Shown here piece by piece: positions 25,237 to 33,346 of a stretch of DNA of 64,000 nt. Position 1 is the stretch's first letter; each line of letters starts with the position of its first letter. The notes under the pieces were generated by a model that did no database searches, was not told where the DNA came from, and saw nothing but the letters and a program-made list of their open reading frames with translations. Both the position numbers and the translations under genes were made by a program. Source of the DNA: Paludibacter sp. (GTDB lineage: Bacteria; Bacteroidota; Bacteroidia; Bacteroidales; Paludibacteraceae); contig JAQTTH010000010.1 in NCBI GenBank assembly GCA_028710895.1, positions 62,001 to 126,000 on the forward strand, given 5' to 3'.

Positions 25237-26292
25237 TTATAGTTCACCTGTCCCCGAAATTTTCTGAAACTCATTGATGTCCGTTATTAAATCCCATGCA
25301 TAACGAACGAACATTTTTCCAATTTCATATTGTTTGAAAGGTTCTACTTTCTGTCCCAATGCCATTTTTACTAAAGCAACAGGTTGATTTTGACCGGCAG
25401 CAGCTGTCAAGTATATCCAGGCTGGAAACCGTGGGTTCACTTCCATAACATATGATTTTCCGTCAGCTTTTTGCATAACTTCCAGTTCGCAACCACCACG
25501 CCATTTTGTTGCACTTATAAACTTACGGGCAAGTTCTATGTATGTATCATCATCCAGTGTAATACCTGCCCAGGCCTTTCCCTTATCCGTAATATATAGT
25601 TTTCGCATTGGAACAATGCTTATAGCATTTCCATTACCATCGCCCAGAGCAGCTATGTTTATTTCAGTGCCCTGGATGAATTCCTGTACAATTATTGGTA
25701 GTCCCCATTTTGCCTGAATTTTATAGTAAGCTTTTTCTGCCTCTTCAAGCGTGTTTGTTATGATTGCATCATAGAATTTTCCTTTCACAACCAACGGATA
25801 TTCAAATTCATCAGCTGCTTTAGCCAGATCTTTTATATTGTGAATAATTTTATCTTTTGGCATTAATAAACCATGTCGTTTACCAAAATCAAATAATTTC
25901 ACTTTGTCACGAGCCTCAAATTGCGATAGCTCCGGTAAAAAAGTATGAATACCTATATTGTTGAGCTTGTCCTTTAATTTGATAAAATTGAAAAGTTCAG
26001 CATCAAAATTTGGAATTATCAGATCCAAATGTTCAATTTCATGTATATGTACCAATCGGGCAAATAAGCTGTCGGTTCCGCTTGATGGATAGGGTATTTG
26101 ATATGTTTTATCAACAAGGTCGTGCATGTAAATACCCGGCTCGAGTGATTCGTATGATAGACCAATAATTCGCACTTCAAAGTCCTGACACTCCCGGATG
26201 GCACGTATTACTGCCACCCCTGGTCCGGGACTGTCAATTGCATTTAAAGCCGTAACAGCAATAACAATTTTTCTATTATTGATTTTGGTCAT
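25237..26292 (-). CDS. ATP-grasp ligase (carbamoyl-phosphate-synthase-like)
   Basis: A 351-residue ATP-grasp enzyme. The N-terminal pre-ATP-grasp domain runs about 1-120. The ATP-grasp core has the adenine/phosphate lysine in YPLVVKGKFYDA (Lys170, Lys172), the IVQEFIQGTEINIAALGD segment (201-218) and the metal-binding MEVNPRFPAWI (Glu284, Asn286). Enzymes of this group activate a carboxylate as acyl-phosphate and join it to an amine or thiol. The start codon overlaps the stop of the PqqD-like gene by one base (TAATG), so the two are translationally coupled. The substrate is unknown. A peptide or amino-acid ligase acting with the PqqD-like partner is the simplest reading. Confidence 0.85.
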   Translation of the reverse strand: MTKINNRKIVIAVTALNAIDSPGPGVAVIRAIRECQDFEVRIIGLSYESLEPGIYMHDLVDKTYQIPYPSSGTDSLFARLVHIHEIEHLDLIIPNFDAELFNFIKLKDKLNNIGIHTFLPELSQFEARDKVKLFDFGKRHGLLMPKDKIIHNIKDLAKAADEFEYPLVVKGKFYDAIITNTLEEAEKAYYKIQAKWGLPIIVQEFIQGTEINIAALGDGNGNAISIVPMRKLYITDKGKAWAGITLDDDTYIELARKFISATKWRGGCELEVMQKADGKSYVMEVNPRFPAWIYLTAAAGQNQPVALVKMALGQKVEPFKQYEIGKMFVRYAWDLITDINEFQKISGTGEL

Positions 26293-26564
26293 TATTTTGG
26301 GGTATCTTTTTCCAAATCAAGTATACTAAAATCTTTCAGTTGCGATACAAAATCATCTAAATCCTTTTCAAATTGAATCTCATTCACCTCGTATTTGACA
26401 CAAATGGCTTTTATGATAGCTGGAAATGATTTCTCTTCCTTTAGCAGGGTCAGAATATCAGCTCCTATGGGATTTGTTGAGAATGAATCTCCCGTAGTCG
26501 GATTAAAAATAAATCCCTCTTCACTTGTTGCTATATTTTTTCTGAGCTTCATTTTAATTGTCAT
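26292..26564 (-). CDS. PqqD-like (RRE-type) small protein
   Basis: A 90-residue protein with the winged-helix-like PqqD layout: an N-terminal strand pair (GFIFNPTTGDSFSTNPIGAD), then helices (ILTLLKEEKSFPAIIKAICV) and an acidic helix with the usual FEKDLDDFVSQL. PqqD domains bind leader peptides for RiPP-modifying enzymes. Here no radical-SAM enzyme is encoded nearby and the partner is an ATP-grasp ligase. The sequence has no DSL-type phosphopantetheine site, so it is not an acyl carrier. A second ATG at 26552 (MKLRKN) may be the real start if the promoter box 8 bp upstream of the first ATG is right. First gene of the six-gene operon. Confidence 0.75.
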   Translation of the reverse strand: MTIKMKLRKNIATSEEGFIFNPTTGDSFSTNPIGADILTLLKEEKSFPAIIKAICVKYEVNEIQFEKDLDDFVSQLKDFSILDLEKDTPK

Positions 26565-26571
26565 TATTTAT

Positions 26572-26603
26572 CAAAGGTATAAAATGAATAGGTAATATGC
26601 AAT
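26572..26603 (-). promoter_or_regulatory. Putative promoter of the PqqD/ATP-grasp/UT-M23 operon
   Basis: Minus-strand -7 box TACCTTTG at 26572-26579 and ATTG (near TTTG) at 26600-26603, spacer 20. The start of transcription would fall at the first ATG of the PqqD-like gene, so the message would be near-leaderless or begin translation at 26552. Confidence 0.45.
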
Positions 26604-26671
26604 TTTGTTTTGTCTGAAACATTAAAACGATTCTAATAATCCATTGTTTAGATTATTTCTAAATTCAGTCA

Positions 26672-27391
26672 TTAAACTAAAAAAGTTTTTTCAATAAATG
26701 CCTGGAAAGTCTCTTTGTATTGATCGCCAATTGGTATATAGGTTTTCTGATCAAAAACAATCCGATTGCGGTCAATCACCTTTACACGATCCAGGTTCAC
26801 GATAAACGAACGGTGAACGCGCATAAATTTATCTTTTGGTAACTGCTCTTCAATCACTTTCAATCGGATAAGTGTCGAAACCGGTTCATCATTAATCAAA
26901 TGAATATGAATGTATTCATTGGCGCTTTCTATGTATTTTATTTCGGATAATAGAATACGCACCAATTTATATTCCGATTTTACAAAGAGTGAATCCTGAG
27001 TACTTTCGAGTGTTTCAGCTGGTCGTTCGTTTAATTCGAACCAGGTTTTCGCTTTGTTGGCTGCTTTCAAAAAACCATTATAACTGATAGGTTTCAGAAT
27101 ATAATCAATTGCATCTACCTGAAATCCTTCGATGGCATATTCGCTGTATGCAGTGGTGAATATTACCTGTGGTTTTTGTGCCAATGATTTTACAAAGTCT
27201 ATTCCGTTTATATCAGGCATATTAATGTCGACAAACATTAAATCAACCTCATTGCCGGCCAGATAGTCCATTGCTTCGTAAGCACTTTGGCATAAAGCTA
27301 CAGATTCCAAAAAAGGTGTTTTCTCAATATATGAGCTAATTTGCTCTAATGCAAGCGGCTCATCGTCAATTGCAATACATTTTATTTTCAT
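26672..27391 (-). CDS. LytTR-type response regulator
   Basis: A 239-residue regulator with an N-terminal receiver domain (acidic pocket IDDEP at 8-12, phosphoacceptor Asp55 in FVDINMPDING, conserved Thr and Lys in TTAYS and ILKPISYNGF). A C-terminal LytTR DNA-binding domain covers about 135-239 (EIKYIESANEYIHIHL, FMRVHRSFIVNLDRV, YIPIGDQYKE). LytTR domains bind paired imperfect direct repeats. It follows the sensor kinase gene by 58 bp and lies 107 bp upstream of the PqqD-like gene on the same strand, so that operon is the obvious candidate target, though not proven. Confidence 0.92.
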   Translation of the reverse strand: MKIKCIAIDDEPLALEQISSYIEKTPFLESVALCQSAYEAMDYLAGNEVDLMFVDINMPDINGIDFVKSLAQKPQVIFTTAYSEYAIEGFQVDAIDYILKPISYNGFLKAANKAKTWFELNERPAETLESTQDSLFVKSEYKLVRILLSEIKYIESANEYIHIHLINDEPVSTLIRLKVIEEQLPKDKFMRVHRSFIVNLDRVKVIDRNRIVFDQKTYIPIGDQYKETFQAFIEKTFLV

Positions 27392-27449
27392 ACGTTGATA
27401 ATTGAATATTAGTAAGTTGTTGTACGCTATAGTGCTTTGCTACTGATTA

Positions 27450-28616
27450 TTACTTTTGGGAAATACCTGAATTCAAGTTTGTTTCATAAATAGGAATTGT
27501 GAGATATACTTCAAATTCCGTATCATTTTCTTTGATATCCAGTGTATAGTCCTTCGTAAATAGTAGCTCCAGACTTTTTCTGATATTGGTCAGGCCAATG
27601 CCGGAATAACTTTTGTCAAATTTTTCTTTATTCTTATGTTTACTATTCTTGATGATACATTTTAGCTGTTTTTCATCTAACTCCAGTTTAAACAGTACAA
27701 ATGATTCTGCCTGATAACTTACCCCATGTTTAAAAGCATTTTCAACAAATGAAATAAAAAGCATGGGGGGGATCTGAATATCCGGAATTTTACCTGGTAT
27801 GTCGAGCGAGATTTTTACTTTTTTTGAAAACCTCAATTGCATAAGTGTAATATAACTTTCAATAAACTCAACTTCTTTCTTCAAGCTTGTTTGGCCCTGC
27901 GCAGTGTCGTAAAGCAAATAGCGCATGAGGGTAGACAGTCGAATAACTGCATCCTTGGCCGTTTCAGTATTTATATCAATCAGAGCATGAATGTTGTTAA
28001 GTGTATTCATGAAAAAGTGAGGACTTACCTGATGACGAAGTAAAGCAAGTTCCGTTTTAAGTTGTTCTTTTTCAACATCTTTTCGTCTGTCTTCTTCGTT
28101 CAGCCACTGCGACAATAATTTGATAGTTGTACCCGCAGCCACAACCAATAATGCGATGATTAAATCTTCAGCAAAAATCATGTAAATTGATTTCTCCTCG
28201 GTAGGTGTTGGTGCCCTGTAACCCATAGGAGCAGGCATTTTCGAACCTAGCTCCATGGGTGGCATTCCCGGTCCAAGTTCCATTTTGGGCATGGAGATAG
28301 GTTCGTTGGGAGTTAGATAGAATTGCGTACTGATGCTTAGACCCACAACCAATAACAAGGCCAGAACTGTCGTGATGCTGTATGAAAGATATTTTTTCTG
28401 AAATAAAAGTTTTGGAACAAAAATAAATGCATTGAGAGTAAAAATGATGCAAAATGCAGACATTCTTATCCATTCCATACTCACAGCTCTCCAATCAACT
28501 GTGTTGATTTGCCTGTGCTGAAAGAACGGAACTGAAAATATGGCAAACCAGATTACGATATATGTAATTGATTCAAGGTGTTTTATACTGAATGTTTTTT
28601 TTTGTACGTATTGCAT
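27450..28616 (-). CDS. LytS-type sensor histidine kinase with Met-rich loop
   Basis: A 388-residue kinase with four predicted membrane segments (about 17-32, 50-68, 79-98, 147-165) and a His_kinase domain: phosphoacceptor His200 in LLRHQVSPHFFMNTLNN, and the ATP-binding motifs PPMLFISFVENAFKHGV and YSGIGLTNIRKSLEL. Between segments three and four, residues 103-133 form an extracytoplasmic loop with six methionines in proline-rich spacing (SMPKMELGPGMPPMELGSKM). Such loops can bind Cu(I). Bacteroidetes kinases of this type lack an obvious sensor domain otherwise. It is paired with the LytTR regulator just downstream. Confidence 0.9.
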   Translation of the reverse strand: MQYVQKKTFSIKHLESITYIVIWFAIFSVPFFQHRQINTVDWRAVSMEWIRMSAFCIIFTLNAFIFVPKLLFQKKYLSYSITTVLALLLVVGLSISTQFYLTPNEPISMPKMELGPGMPPMELGSKMPAPMGYRAPTPTEEKSIYMIFAEDLIIALLVVAAGTTIKLLSQWLNEEDRRKDVEKEQLKTELALLRHQVSPHFFMNTLNNIHALIDINTETAKDAVIRLSTLMRYLLYDTAQGQTSLKKEVEFIESYITLMQLRFSKKVKISLDIPGKIPDIQIPPMLFISFVENAFKHGVSYQAESFVLFKLELDEKQLKCIIKNSKHKNKEKFDKSYSGIGLTNIRKSLELLFTKDYTLDIKENDTEFEVYLTIPIYETNLNSGISQK

Positions 28617-28633
28617 CTCAACGTTTTATAATA

Positions 28634-28664
28634 AATCAGGGGAAGTTATACACTTCCCCTGATT
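28634..28664. terminator. Stem-loop between the lipoprotein gene and the kinase gene
   Basis: Perfect 13-bp stem (28634-28646, 28652-28664) with 5-nt loop. Only weak T-richness follows, so it is a probable but not certain terminator for the minus-strand lipoprotein gene that ends at 28752. Confidence 0.5.
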
Positions 28665-28751
28665 AGTTTCAATTTTCTGTTAGTTACAGTATTTTTATGG
28701 GGCGAATAAAAGTACAACGTTTTTTTGAGCTTTTATTCCAAAATGTCCAAA

Positions 28752-29855
28752 TTATTCTTTATTGGTGTAAATATCCCAAGCAATCCAGTCTACGATTCCA
28801 ACTGCGAAGGTAGATTGACGGAGTGAAGCAAAGAGGGTACGAATAGTTGTAACTGATGTTCCCAACAAGTCTGATATTGTTGCGCTTGTTCCATCGTCAA
28901 AGGTGATTTTTAATTCCCTGTTTTTGTTTATTACCGAGACATCATCGCTGTCATCATCACTGGTGTTTATATCAACTATTTCCACTTTTGCATTTTTCTG
29001 TAAAACACCACCAACATACACTTTTGCACTATCTAATACTTCGTGATTCAAACCGCGTACAATTTCCACATTCCCGATAGTTAACGTATATTGTTTCTCT
29101 TTGTGTTTACCGTTTTTTGAACCTCTTATTGCTGTGTATTTTTCAGAATACAGAACTTTCGACCCATCATTGATTGCATATGAGGTAACTGCTGTGTCGC
29201 CCGAAGCATAAGTGCAACTTGCTTTATAGCCATCGGCAAAAACAAATTCAGATGCATATTTATAGCCATTGGCAATTGAGCTTGATGATTGAATTGCCAA
29301 TGCTCCAACATTCACATCTTTAATGTTTATAGTTGAAATCATTTGATAATTCCACCCTAACCGGCGATTGAAGTTATATTCATACTTCGACAAATCAATT
29401 ATATAGTTATTTACAAGTAAAGTATCTGAAGGAGAATAATGTAACAAACCACTTGGATTTTTTAATTTAGACTCAGGTAAGCGGACAATCATGTGGTCAC
29501 TTGTGCCAGACTTTGTAAAGAAACGAAATAATTGATTTCCACCTCTTTTGTATTTTACGGCTTTATAGTCATAGATGCCGGCAATGTCTGCCAATTTAAT
29601 ACTGCTATACGTTGTGTCGAACGCAGCAACTGATGACTTTACTAAACTAGCCGTGGTATTGCTTGGAACTCCGGAAGATATTGCCAATACCTGGTATCCG
29701 TTGGATGTAGATATCTTATTCATAGCTGTAGCAAGCTCCTGAACACTTTTATTCATAGAATCTTTCAATGATGCCTGACCTAAATCATTATTTGAGCAGC
29801 TCCAGGACAATATACTCAATAGGAGTATTACGGGGAAAGAAATTTTACTTTTCAT
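28752..29855 (-). CDS. Hypothetical lipoprotein
   Basis: A 367-residue protein with lipoprotein signal peptide (KISFPVILLLSILSWSC; Cys near 20). The mature part is strand-rich with repeated polar turns and no motif I recognise. A loop DINTSDDDSDDVSVINKN (about 296-313) is very acidic and could bind Ca2+. It is separated from the two-component genes by a stem-loop and has a promoter-like box of its own, so it may be unrelated to them. A substrate-binding or surface role is possible; no function is claimed. Confidence 0.6.
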   Translation of the reverse strand: MKSKISFPVILLLSILSWSCSNNDLGQASLKDSMNKSVQELATAMNKISTSNGYQVLAISSGVPSNTTASLVKSSVAAFDTTYSSIKLADIAGIYDYKAVKYKRGGNQLFRFFTKSGTSDHMIVRLPESKLKNPSGLLHYSPSDTLLVNNYIIDLSKYEYNFNRRLGWNYQMISTINIKDVNVGALAIQSSSSIANGYKYASEFVFADGYKASCTYASGDTAVTSYAINDGSKVLYSEKYTAIRGSKNGKHKEKQYTLTIGNVEIVRGLNHEVLDSAKVYVGGVLQKNAKVEIVDINTSDDDSDDVSVINKNRELKITFDDGTSATISDLLGTSVTTIRTLFASLRQSTFAVGIVDWIAWDIYTNKE

Positions 29856-29898
29856 ATCTTTTTAAGCTTTAATAGTTTATGGTTTATTAAATAACGAA

Positions 29899-29906
29899 CA
29901 AATATA
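29899..29906 (-). promoter_or_regulatory. Putative -7 box for the lipoprotein gene
   Basis: TATATTTG on the minus strand, 43 bp before the ATG at 29855. Confidence 0.4.
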
Positions 29907-29996
29907 ATATCAATCAACTGCAAAAAAAAATAATATCAGTAAAAAGGTAATTTTTATAAGTATAAATTGTGGTCTGATTGTTAGATTAGATAATAA

Positions 29997-30902
29997 TCAA
30001 AATGTTTCTTGCTGAATATCAGTGCTGTCATTCTCAAGATGATGAGCGTCTTCTGGTTCAGCGTGAATATAAACTTCACTACGTTCAACTCTCGATTGAA
30101 TCTCAGACTCAATTTTATCACATACTTCGTGAACTTCACGCAAGCTTAAATCGGGATCAAAGTGTACATTAAACTTAATAAAGGTATCGGCACCAGCTGT
30201 GCGGGCTTTCAAGCCATGATATTTTTTTATTTCAGGATATGTAATAAGTATATCGTGAACTATCTTTTTTGTGTTTACGGGAGCTTTATCTAATAAAACG
30301 TCGATGGCTTTGCGCCCGAGTTGATACGAAACATACAGAACAATAACTGCTACAAACAAGGCTGCAATTGAATCTGCTGCATACCAACCAAAAAACTGAT
30401 AGGCAATTAACCCAAATAAAACAACAGATGAACTCCATATATCGGTAGAAAAATGCAATGCATCTGCCTCCAGCGCCTGACTATTATATTTTTTTGCAAC
30501 TCTGGATAAGGCTCTTGATCTCGAAAAATCGATAATTATAGATGAAATTACAACCACATAACTCCACACACTTACTTCAATTTTTGTTTGACCTGTTAGA
30601 AGTCGATGAGTTGCTTCGTAGATTATCCAGACACAAGTGACTAATAACAAAATTGTCTCAATAAGCGCTGATAGATTCTCAACTTTCCCATGGCCGTAAT
30701 TATGTTCTTTGTCTGCCGGTTTGTCGGAAACTTTTACTGAAAAATAGGTAATTACAGCTGCAACCATATCTAAAGCAGAATGCAAAGCTTCGGATAAGAT
30801 ACCCAAACTCCCGGTTAGAATACCAATGATTAATTTGAATCCTGTGATAAATATTGCAGCGATTACAGATAGAAATGCAACCCTTCTTTTCTCTTTTTGC
30901 AT
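29997..30902 (-). CDS. Cation diffusion facilitator (CDF) metal transporter
   Basis: Proton-coupled exporter of divalent metal ions (Zn, Fe, Mn or Co) in the inner membrane. The 301-residue protein has six membrane segments. Metal-site residues are LHSALDMVAAVITYF (HxxxD in segment 2) and ADALHFSTDIWSS (HxxxD in segment 5), the FieF/MamM-type arrangement. A C-terminal cytoplasmic dimerisation domain (about 210-290) contains FIKFNVHFDPDLSLREVHEV and VYIHAEPEDAHH. GHGKVENLSALIE in the loop after segment 2 is a family signature. It stands apart from the RND set, so co-regulation cannot be judged. Confidence 0.92.
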   Translation of the reverse strand: MQKEKRRVAFLSVIAAIFITGFKLIIGILTGSLGILSEALHSALDMVAAVITYFSVKVSDKPADKEHNYGHGKVENLSALIETILLLVTCVWIIYEATHRLLTGQTKIEVSVWSYVVVISSIIIDFSRSRALSRVAKKYNSQALEADALHFSTDIWSSSVVLFGLIAYQFFGWYAADSIAALFVAVIVLYVSYQLGRKAIDVLLDKAPVNTKKIVHDILITYPEIKKYHGLKARTAGADTFIKFNVHFDPDLSLREVHEVCDKIESEIQSRVERSEVYIHAEPEDAHHLENDSTDIQQETF

Positions 30903-31072
30903 AATTGGGTAAAAAATAAATTTGTGAAGAAATACTTGTCAAAATTAAACAAAGAATCCCATTTGACACCAAAATGAAGCGGTAATTTAATGATAATGGC
31001 CTAATTTAGAATGATACAAATTAGCGTGCCTGTAATACCTAAAAAAGATGTAGAAATTATGTTTGAAATGAG

Positions 31073-32449
31073 TTACAATTTTTTGCCGGAAATCGATTTA
31101 TTTCGCTCTTTGAACTTTCGGATAAAATAGAAGATTGTAACGGCAGAAACGATGGAAGATAACCCGTCAGAAAACGGCATGGCAGTCCATGCTCCGGATA
31201 AACCATATAAAGGAGGTAAAACCAACAATGCCGGAATTAAAAATAAGAACTGGCGGGTTAAGCTGAGGAAAATTGATATTTTGGCTTTTCCAATTGATTG
31301 GAAAAAATTGGTGACAACAATTTGAGAACCAACAATCGGGAACATAAAAACAGAAATACGTAATGCTTTGGCGGCAATACCCTGTAATACCACATCGCGT
31401 GTGAAAAATGAGACAACAAACAGGGGGAAAAAGGTTCCGATAATAAATCCGAAACTTGTGATACAGGTAGCAATAACAGCTGCATACTTTAATGTTTTGA
31501 ACATTCTTGAATATGATTTTGCTCCAGAATTATAACCAACAATAGGTTGAGTCCCTTGATTTAATCCAATGATAATCATAACAATCAACGTGTTTAAGCT
31601 ATTGATAATGCCGAACGCGCCGATAGCTAAGTCTCCACCGTGTTTAATCAGAGTGGTATTGACAAGAATTATTACAAAGCATGTGGCTAATTGCATGCTG
31701 AATGGAGACATTCCTATGCTGATAATTGATTTGACGATTTCCCGTTCTAACCGAAAGTTTTTTCGGTGAAACCGAATATTCGATTTTTTATCCATAAAAT
31801 GCGCCAAAACCCATACTGTACCAACCAGATATGCTATGTTAGTTGCTATTGCTGCACCCTGAATCCCCCAGTGAAATCCAAAAATGAAAATAGGAGCCAA
31901 TATCGCATTAATGATTGCACAAATAATCATGGTGTACATCGCTTTCCTTGGGTATCCCGAGGCACGCATGATGTTATTAAACCCATAACTCAGGGCTGAT
32001 AAAATACCCCCGGGAATAATGATTTTCATAAAGTCTTCAGCATATTGCATGGTTTTTTGAGTTCCACCAAAAAGACGCAACAAATCATGCATGAAAATAT
32101 ATGAGATTATGATTACTGTTCCGGATATTATAAAGGTGAGAGTAAATGCATTGCCAAGTATTTTTTCCGCTTTTTCTTTATTATTCTCCCCCAGCGTAAT
32201 AGATATTCTGGAGGCAGACCCGGCACCAATCAACATTCCAAATGCCATAAGCAATATCATGAATGGGAAAGTAAGAGCAAGACCCGAAATAGCTAACGGC
32301 CCAACTCCCTGACCAATAAATATACGATCAACAATATTGTACAACGCCATTACAACCGTGCCAATGATAGCAGGGATAGAATATTGCCAAATAAGTTTGC
32401 CAATATTTTCTGTTGCAAGTTGTTTACTAATGGTTGTTGGGTCGGTCAT
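31073..32449 (-). CDS. MATE family efflux transporter
   Basis: Na+- or H+-driven multidrug exporter. The 458-residue protein has about twelve membrane segments in two repeats. Typical MATE segments are YSIPAIIGTVVMALYNIVD, IFIGQGVGPLAISGLALTFP, LIGAGSASRISITLGENN and, in the second half, GLNQGTQPIVGYNSGAKSY. The group matches bacterial NorM/DinF-like proteins often called MepA-like. Substrate is unknown. Stands alone with its own -7-like box. Confidence 0.92.
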   Translation of the reverse strand: MTDPTTISKQLATENIGKLIWQYSIPAIIGTVVMALYNIVDRIFIGQGVGPLAISGLALTFPFMILLMAFGMLIGAGSASRISITLGENNKEKAEKILGNAFTLTFIISGTVIIISYIFMHDLLRLFGGTQKTMQYAEDFMKIIIPGGILSALSYGFNNIMRASGYPRKAMYTMIICAIINAILAPIFIFGFHWGIQGAAIATNIAYLVGTVWVLAHFMDKKSNIRFHRKNFRLEREIVKSIISIGMSPFSMQLATCFVIILVNTTLIKHGGDLAIGAFGIINSLNTLIVMIIIGLNQGTQPIVGYNSGAKSYSRMFKTLKYAAVIATCITSFGFIIGTFFPLFVVSFFTRDVVLQGIAAKALRISVFMFPIVGSQIVVTNFFQSIGKAKISIFLSLTRQFLFLIPALLVLPPLYGLSGAWTAMPFSDGLSSIVSAVTIFYFIRKFKERNKSISGKKL

Positions 32450-32501
32450 AAAAACGTTGATTCCGGAAGCGTTTGATAGATTATTTTCAGATTTTAGCTC
32501 A

Positions 32502-32509
32502 CAAAGATA
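32502..32509 (-). promoter_or_regulatory. Putative -7 box for the MATE gene
   Basis: TATCTTTG on the minus strand, about 53 bp before the ATG at 32449. Confidence 0.4.
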
Positions 32510-32582
32510 AATAAAAGGTTGTTAGTTCAGATAGTCGTATTTTGAAATATTACGCACTTAACTGTAGGGCTTAAACCAATGG

Positions 32583-33104
32583 TTAATCTTCGGGTTTTAA
32601 TCCTAAAGCCACGATTATCTTATTGTAACCTGTATACATTTCCATTACTGTAAGCATTTCCAGAATATCTTCTTCGCTATATCCGTAGTTTTTTAGTTGC
32701 TCAAAATCATCGTCGGTAAGTGTGACAGGTGTTTTTGTGGCTATACTAACAAACTGTAGTACAAGAGCCATTTTTTTATCAGTAACACGATTTAGTTCAA
32801 TTTCACGTATTAATTCTTCCGACTGACCAAGTTTTTCGAGATTCTGCTTGTGAATAGCCATACAGAAGGTACAACCATTCTCGGTGGAAACGCGATAAGC
32901 AATAGCTTCTTTTAGCTCAATCGATAAATTACCTTTCCCTAATATGTTTTTAGTGCGATTCCAATTGGCTTGCAGGATATGTGCCTGGCGTGCAAAAGCC
33001 CTGTAGGCTGCAGGTACTTTTCCTGCCCGTTCAATAATTTCATCGAATACGGTCTGTATTTCAGGATCATTTGCTTGTTCAGGTTGTAATTTTATTCGTG
33101 CCAT
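32583..33104 (-). CDS. AhpD-like carboxymuconolactone decarboxylase family protein
   Basis: A 173-residue all-helical protein. The redox motif is ENGCTFCMAIHKQ, with Cys78-x-x-Cys81 and His85, the alkylhydroperoxidase AhpD core that relays electrons to peroxidases or reduces peroxides. The rest fits the CMD fold (PAAYRAFARQAHILQANW, KEAIAYRVS, FEQLKNYGYSEEDILEML). A true carboxymuconolactone decarboxylase would not need the CxxC pair, so a thiol-peroxidase role is more likely. Single gene. Confidence 0.88.
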   Translation of the reverse strand: MARIKLQPEQANDPEIQTVFDEIIERAGKVPAAYRAFARQAHILQANWNRTKNILGKGNLSIELKEAIAYRVSTENGCTFCMAIHKQNLEKLGQSEELIREIELNRVTDKKMALVLQFVSIATKTPVTLTDDDFEQLKNYGYSEEDILEMLTVMEMYTGYNKIIVALGLKPED

Positions 33105-33130
33105 ATATTTTTCTTTTTTATTTTAAACTG

Positions 33131-33138
33131 CAAAGCTA
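33131..33138 (-). promoter_or_regulatory. Putative -7 box for the AhpD-like gene
   Basis: TAGCTTTG on the minus strand, 26 bp before the ATG at 33104. Confidence 0.4.
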
Positions 33139-33252
33139 CAAAACAATTTTTCATTTTCCGAAACCATTTTTGGTGTGAAACAGAAATTATTTCTCAAAAT
33201 ACTTCAACAAAAAATATCTTTTACATTACAGAATGCATTATTAAAAGACAAT

Positions 33253-33278
33253 ACCATTCCAACTGAGTCTGGAATGGT
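33253..33278. terminator. Stem-loop after the phoH gene
   Basis: Nine-base stem accattcca/tggaatggt with an 8-nt loop and T-rich flanks on both sides. It lies downstream of the minus-strand phoH-type gene. Confidence 0.65.
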
Positions 33279-33346
33279 TTTATCTTTTTTAGGAGTATAT
33301 ATTTACGTCATTTCACAACAATTAAATTGAAAATCACAAAAGCCAA

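Noticed and set aside
25237-26564. PQQ biosynthesis or a classic radical-SAM RiPP cluster
   Set aside because: Only a PqqD-like protein is present; no PqqA, B, C or E, radical-SAM/SPASM enzyme or precursor peptide is visible.
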